Assembly (NCBI RefSeq): GCF_001649575.2
Contig: NC_051432.1
Location: forward strand, 25,839,916-25,903,915
Length of the DNA: 64,000 nt
Origin: Kryptolebias marmoratus
Lineage: Eukaryota; Chordata; Actinopteri; Cyprinodontiformes; Rivulidae
Direction of reading: 5' to 3'
This document shows positions 60,736 to 64,000 of the stretch, piece after piece. Each line of letters opens with the position of its first letter. Position 1 is the first letter of the stretch. Made by a program: the position numbers and the translations under genes. The notes below the pieces were generated by a model. The model saw only the letters and a program-made list of their open reading frames with translations, was not told the DNA's origin and searched no databases.

Positions 60736-61499
60736 TAAGTTTCACAGCAATACTTGCAATTGCTGCTGTTATGGAGTTTTACAATGTGTTAAATGGGCTC
60801 AGTCTGTAGAACTACTGAAAGCAAAGGTGATACAGTCTGTCTGACTAATGTTTCATACTGAAAATATCACAATGAACGATGAGCCCATACAGTGTTTAAT
60901 GTAAATAATCATAGCTGTTTATCTAAATAACCATTTAAAGCTAAGGTAACACAAAGTAAAAGTTTAGAATAAAATGTTTTTCATATTGTTTGAGATGCAA
61001 TCAAGCAATCCCCACTTCAAAAACAAAAATCCAAACTATTCTTTTAGCCTTTTTGTAATAATAATAATAATAAAAAGTGCTATTTAGTCAAGGGTGGTAG
61101 AAATCAGCAGATGTTCTTTGGTTTTGATGCAATGACTCACTAAATGTAGCAATAATTGACATAGAGAGCAACTGTCTAATGAATAAGCAACAAAACCTGA
61201 AAGTGGTGGTGAAGGATTAGGTCCAGTTTAACCTCTCTTTTAACCCTCCATCGGTTTCTTTTTCTTTTTTTTGATGCGGTCAGGGTTAAAAAAAGACCAA
61301 AAATGTGTTTCAAACTATTTGATAAAGTTAAACAAAAATACAAGCATAAATTTCCATTACAGATAAGCATTATTGTTTAGATTTAATTTTCATGAGCTGC
61401 AGTAAACACCTCATTCACATGTAATTCAACAACACTGGTGCACTAATTTGCAGTGAACCAAACCTTTTTTCTTTTTTTTTTTTTTAAACTCAGCTCTCT

Positions 61500-61750
61500 C
61501 CGACCATTACCTTTGTGAGTGTTGAAGAAAACTCTCAAGCAAATTCTCAAAGGGCCATGTAAATTACTTGCGCGGTCGATGTGTGCAATGGGCCATTCAC
61601 ATACAAGATTTATACCTTTGGTAGTCTTAATTATGTCTGCCTTTTATTTGCTCTGTAAAGCAAGAAGCACAGAAGCCTGTAACAAGCCTGCCTTTCCTAT
61701 AATAAATCTACAGGATAGGATTGGTAGGCTTAGACCTTGTTGCCAATAGC
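61500..61750. other. Candidate conserved non-coding block
   Basis: Contains AAAGGGCCATGTAAATTACT, TGCGCGGTCGATGTGTGCAA, ATTAATTATGTC-like and CTTTTATTTGCTCTG words, with CpGs retained. A 76-codon frame crosses it without domain signal. Confidence 0.25.
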
Positions 61751-61979
61751 TTCATCCATCCTTTGCATTTTCTCACTTTCTGCTTTTTTTATATTCTGTT
61801 TTCAGTTTGGTTTTACATTATTTTGTTAAATTCTTATTATTACACTAGTTTACACATATGCAGCTTCTTTCCCACTACATTTTCTTGTGGCTCTCTTTGA
61901 GTTTACTTTTGCTCCACAGTGCAAGTCTCTCCATTGATTAAATAATAAAAGATGTTTATTTGGAAATATGCAGGTCTCG

Positions 61980-62200
61980 TGGCTGTATTTCATTGATGCT
62001 AACTTGCCTTGTGTGATTCAATTAACTCCTGCTGGAAGTGGTTTTGAACTTGGGTGAATAATGAGAACATAACCTTTAACGCTGTCTCTTTTATTAATTC
62101 ATTGAATGGTTGTGACATTATTAGCTCAGGGTGGCAATATAATAGCAAGCTAATTAACTTCTTTTTCATAACAACAAATAGTCCAGGTCTTCTTTTGAGC
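61980..62200. other. Candidate conserved non-coding block
   Basis: Unique sequence with GTGATTCAATTAACTCCTGC, TTTTATTAATTCATTGAATG, GTTGTGACATTATTAGCTCA and AATAGCAAGCTAATTAAC. Four or more TAAT-type homeodomain words lie within about 200 bases. Confidence 0.25.
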
Positions 62201-62630
62201 CATCACTTCATATACCATTCTGTCATTTTGAAGAAAAAAAAGTTATAATTTTAAAAGCCTGCTTAGATAGACAAAGTCAAGTTAATCTATTGCTCTCAAC
62301 AAAATATGACTTACAACATGCACGCAACTAGAAGTATTTCTGGTAAGTATGGAACATTTAGTATTACGTAATAAATCCAATTTTTGTCCTTTTTACTTTT
62401 ACTGCTTTCAATTTAAACATCTGTGCCAAGTCAAATAATCTATAAAATTATATTTGCACATAATCATTAATCATGAGTTTTACACTTAATTTGTTTTATG
62501 TCCATCCATCTTTTTTTTGTCACTGATTGGTTGCAGTCCTAAGCCATTTAGCTGCTGCCAAACATACAATACAAGCTTTTTGTCAATGAAACAGAGTTTT
62601 ATGTTATCAAAATGTTGGGAGAAAAATTAA

Positions 62631-62632
<2 letters not shown>

Positions 62633-62662
<30 letters not shown>
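62633..62662. repeat. (TG)15 microsatellite
   Basis: Uninterrupted TG tract. The two overlapping open frames starting in it (62612-62835) are artefacts. Confidence 0.95.
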
Positions 62663-62663
<1 letters not shown>

Positions 62664-63652
62664 ATGTGGACATAATCAAATTACCGAGAGAACATCTTTG
62701 TCGTGTCAAGGTTCATTTAATTGTTGTTATTTTTATTTATGTCACCTATACTTTAATTTTGCTCTCTCACATAAATATAATATCCCTCCTTTCACAGAGC
62801 CAGAAACAACACAAGTAGCCAAGCTGTCAAACTGACAAGTATATCAATCTTTAAATTCCAATGCTACAGTGTCAAAAGTTGAATTATTTAAGTAACAATT
62901 CCTGTCAAGAACATGATACTGTTAAAACATTTGTGTTTACTGGAAGCAAAGGTACTGTCAAGATTTAATGTCAAAAAAATGCTAAATAACCCAGCATAAA
63001 TAAAATCTTGACAAGTACTCAGTGATTGCCTTGACAACAACAGCGTAATGTCGTTTGCCCTGACATGCCTGTCAACCAGTGTTACAGGAGCACAGAAAAT
63101 GACTGATTTAGAAAAAGGAAATGATGTCTGAAAAAGGTAATTAAAAACAAAAATGTGTATTTAACCAATTAACTAAAAAGGCCGTGCCAGCTGAACTATA
63201 CGACATGAAGTTTGGGTTTTATTTGCTTCATGATTTTTGTCTCGTGGACATGAATAATTCCACATCATTCTGTTTGTCTTTGAAATATAACTCTGAGTTT
63301 AACGGCTACAAACAGTCGAGTCCATGCATGTCATTTTTTTCTTTTACCACTGTGACTTTTATCATTAATCAGTGCTTTTTTGGCTTAAACAGGTTTGACC
63401 AAAACAGCTACAACTCTAAGTCTCTGGCATGCGTGTAAACTGTTTGGTATTTGGAAATTAAATTATTTTAGTTCTTATAAAGTAACTTAGAAAAAAACCC
63501 TCTACAGCGCCGTGTCTTGGAATGAAAACAATGAACAACAATGAAAACAATACAATACTTTTGATTTGCATTATTATAATGCATAATATTGTGTAGCTAC
63601 TACAAATGCAACCAGGATTTAGCATTCTTATAAGACTGGAAAAATAAATCCC

Positions 63653-63655
<3 letters not shown>

Positions 63656-63689
<34 letters not shown>
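63656..63689. repeat. (TA)17 microsatellite
   Basis: Thirty-four bases of TA. Confidence 0.95.
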
Positions 63690-63690
<1 letters not shown>

Positions 63691-64000
63691 CGTCAAAATC
63701 ATAATCATAAAAATGTAATGAACTAGGTTAGTTCATTGCATCTAATTTTGGTGTTTACAGTCAAGTTCTCAATAAATGTAACATGATATTTTTATTGATT
63801 AGTTTTAAGATTTGAATCATTGCTTTTTAAAAAACAAAACAAAAAAACAAACATCGTCTGAATTAAAACCTAAAAGAACAGTAAGGCACAGCAACAGATA
63901 TCCATTTTTCATACCGACTTGTTTCTTACTACAGCAGAACCATATGAGAGTTCCTTGATTGATATTATCAGTGCACAGAATGAAATAAACAACTTCAAAT
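63690..64000. other. Unique AT-rich sequence to the window end
   Basis: Nothing recognised. A short A/C run (AAAACAAAACAAAAAAAC-like) lies near 63832-63850. Confidence 0.4.

Larger units (their letters stand above)
60736..63655. other. Unique sequence with candidate regulatory blocks
   Basis: No gene. Contains (ATA)n words near 61057-61075, a T-run near 61475, the TG tract 62633-62662, and the candidate blocks at 61500-61750 and 61980-62200. A short R-like string (AGGTTTGACCAAAACAGCTA, then CAACTCTAAGTC) occurs near 63390-63425. Confidence 0.4.

Noticed and set aside
62500..62525. Rex3 tail (GTCCATCCATC)
   Set aside because: Only the simple tail-like words are present; no adjoining coding sequence was found.
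1..64000. tRNA, rRNA or endogenous retrovirus
   Set aside because: Scans for B-box-like GGTTCGA words gave only the SINE-like heads. No rRNA-like conserved blocks, paired LTRs, or retroviral gag/pol/env blocks were recognised.

Overview
The window looks like AT-rich intergenic or intronic DNA from a ray-finned (percomorph-type) fish. The case rests on its repeats: relics of a Rex3/RTE-type LINE, an L2-type LINE, a LINE with a restriction-like endonuclease, a Penelope-like element and a Tc1-like transposase, plus palindromic MITEs and two tRNA-headed SINE-like families that I recognise as common in teleosts. TG/CA and TA microsatellites are frequent, and there is one 155-base assembly gap. Order-level placement is not possible by eye.

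I can name no intact host protein-coding gene. Most open frames fall within the chance range for DNA this AT-rich, or are antisense shadows of repeats or microsatellites. The exceptions are a long, clearly homologous Tc1 transposase fragment (42580-43146, minus), a short coding-like coiled-coil segment (28343-28537, plus) and a possible terminal exon (6375-6604, minus). Neither of the last two could be identified.

Layout. 1-6 kb: palindromic MITE, Rex3 relic, L2-like 3' module, inverted SINE-like copy and a teleost repeat fragment. 6-12 kb: mostly unique sequence, the possible exon, a second palindromic MITE and the first copy of a dispersed family called R here. 12.4-13.5 kb: Penelope-like relic whose 3' terminal sequence recurs in inverted orientation on its other side. 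15.9-16.4 kb: second Rex3 relic. 19.1-19.5 kb: a long TA tract fused to an endonuclease-LINE relic. 20-27 kb: mostly unique sequence with a SINE-like copy. 27.5-28.2 kb: SINE-like copy, TA tract and a G-rich 53-bp minisatellite with telomere-like motifs. 31-36 kb: R copy, TG tracts, assembly gap and a GGAC/GGAT tract. 40.0 kb: MITE with long terminal inverted repeats. 42.5-44.4 kb: compact repeat cluster (Tc1 relic, second endonuclease-LINE relic, two R copies and a 183-bp hairpin). 48-64 kb: unique stretches, some resembling conserved non-coding elements, mixed with R copies, a SINE-like copy and an L2 reverse-transcriptase relic.

No genes here act together in a pathway. The most plausible reading is a gene desert or large intron whose function, if any, is regulatory. 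The blocks at about 20.9, 22.7, 29.1, 32.2, 50.1-51.6 and 61.5-62.2 kb are the best candidates, but calling them conserved needs a cross-species alignment that could not be done here. Repeat identities rest on remembered family consensus and on translations read by eye, not on a search.
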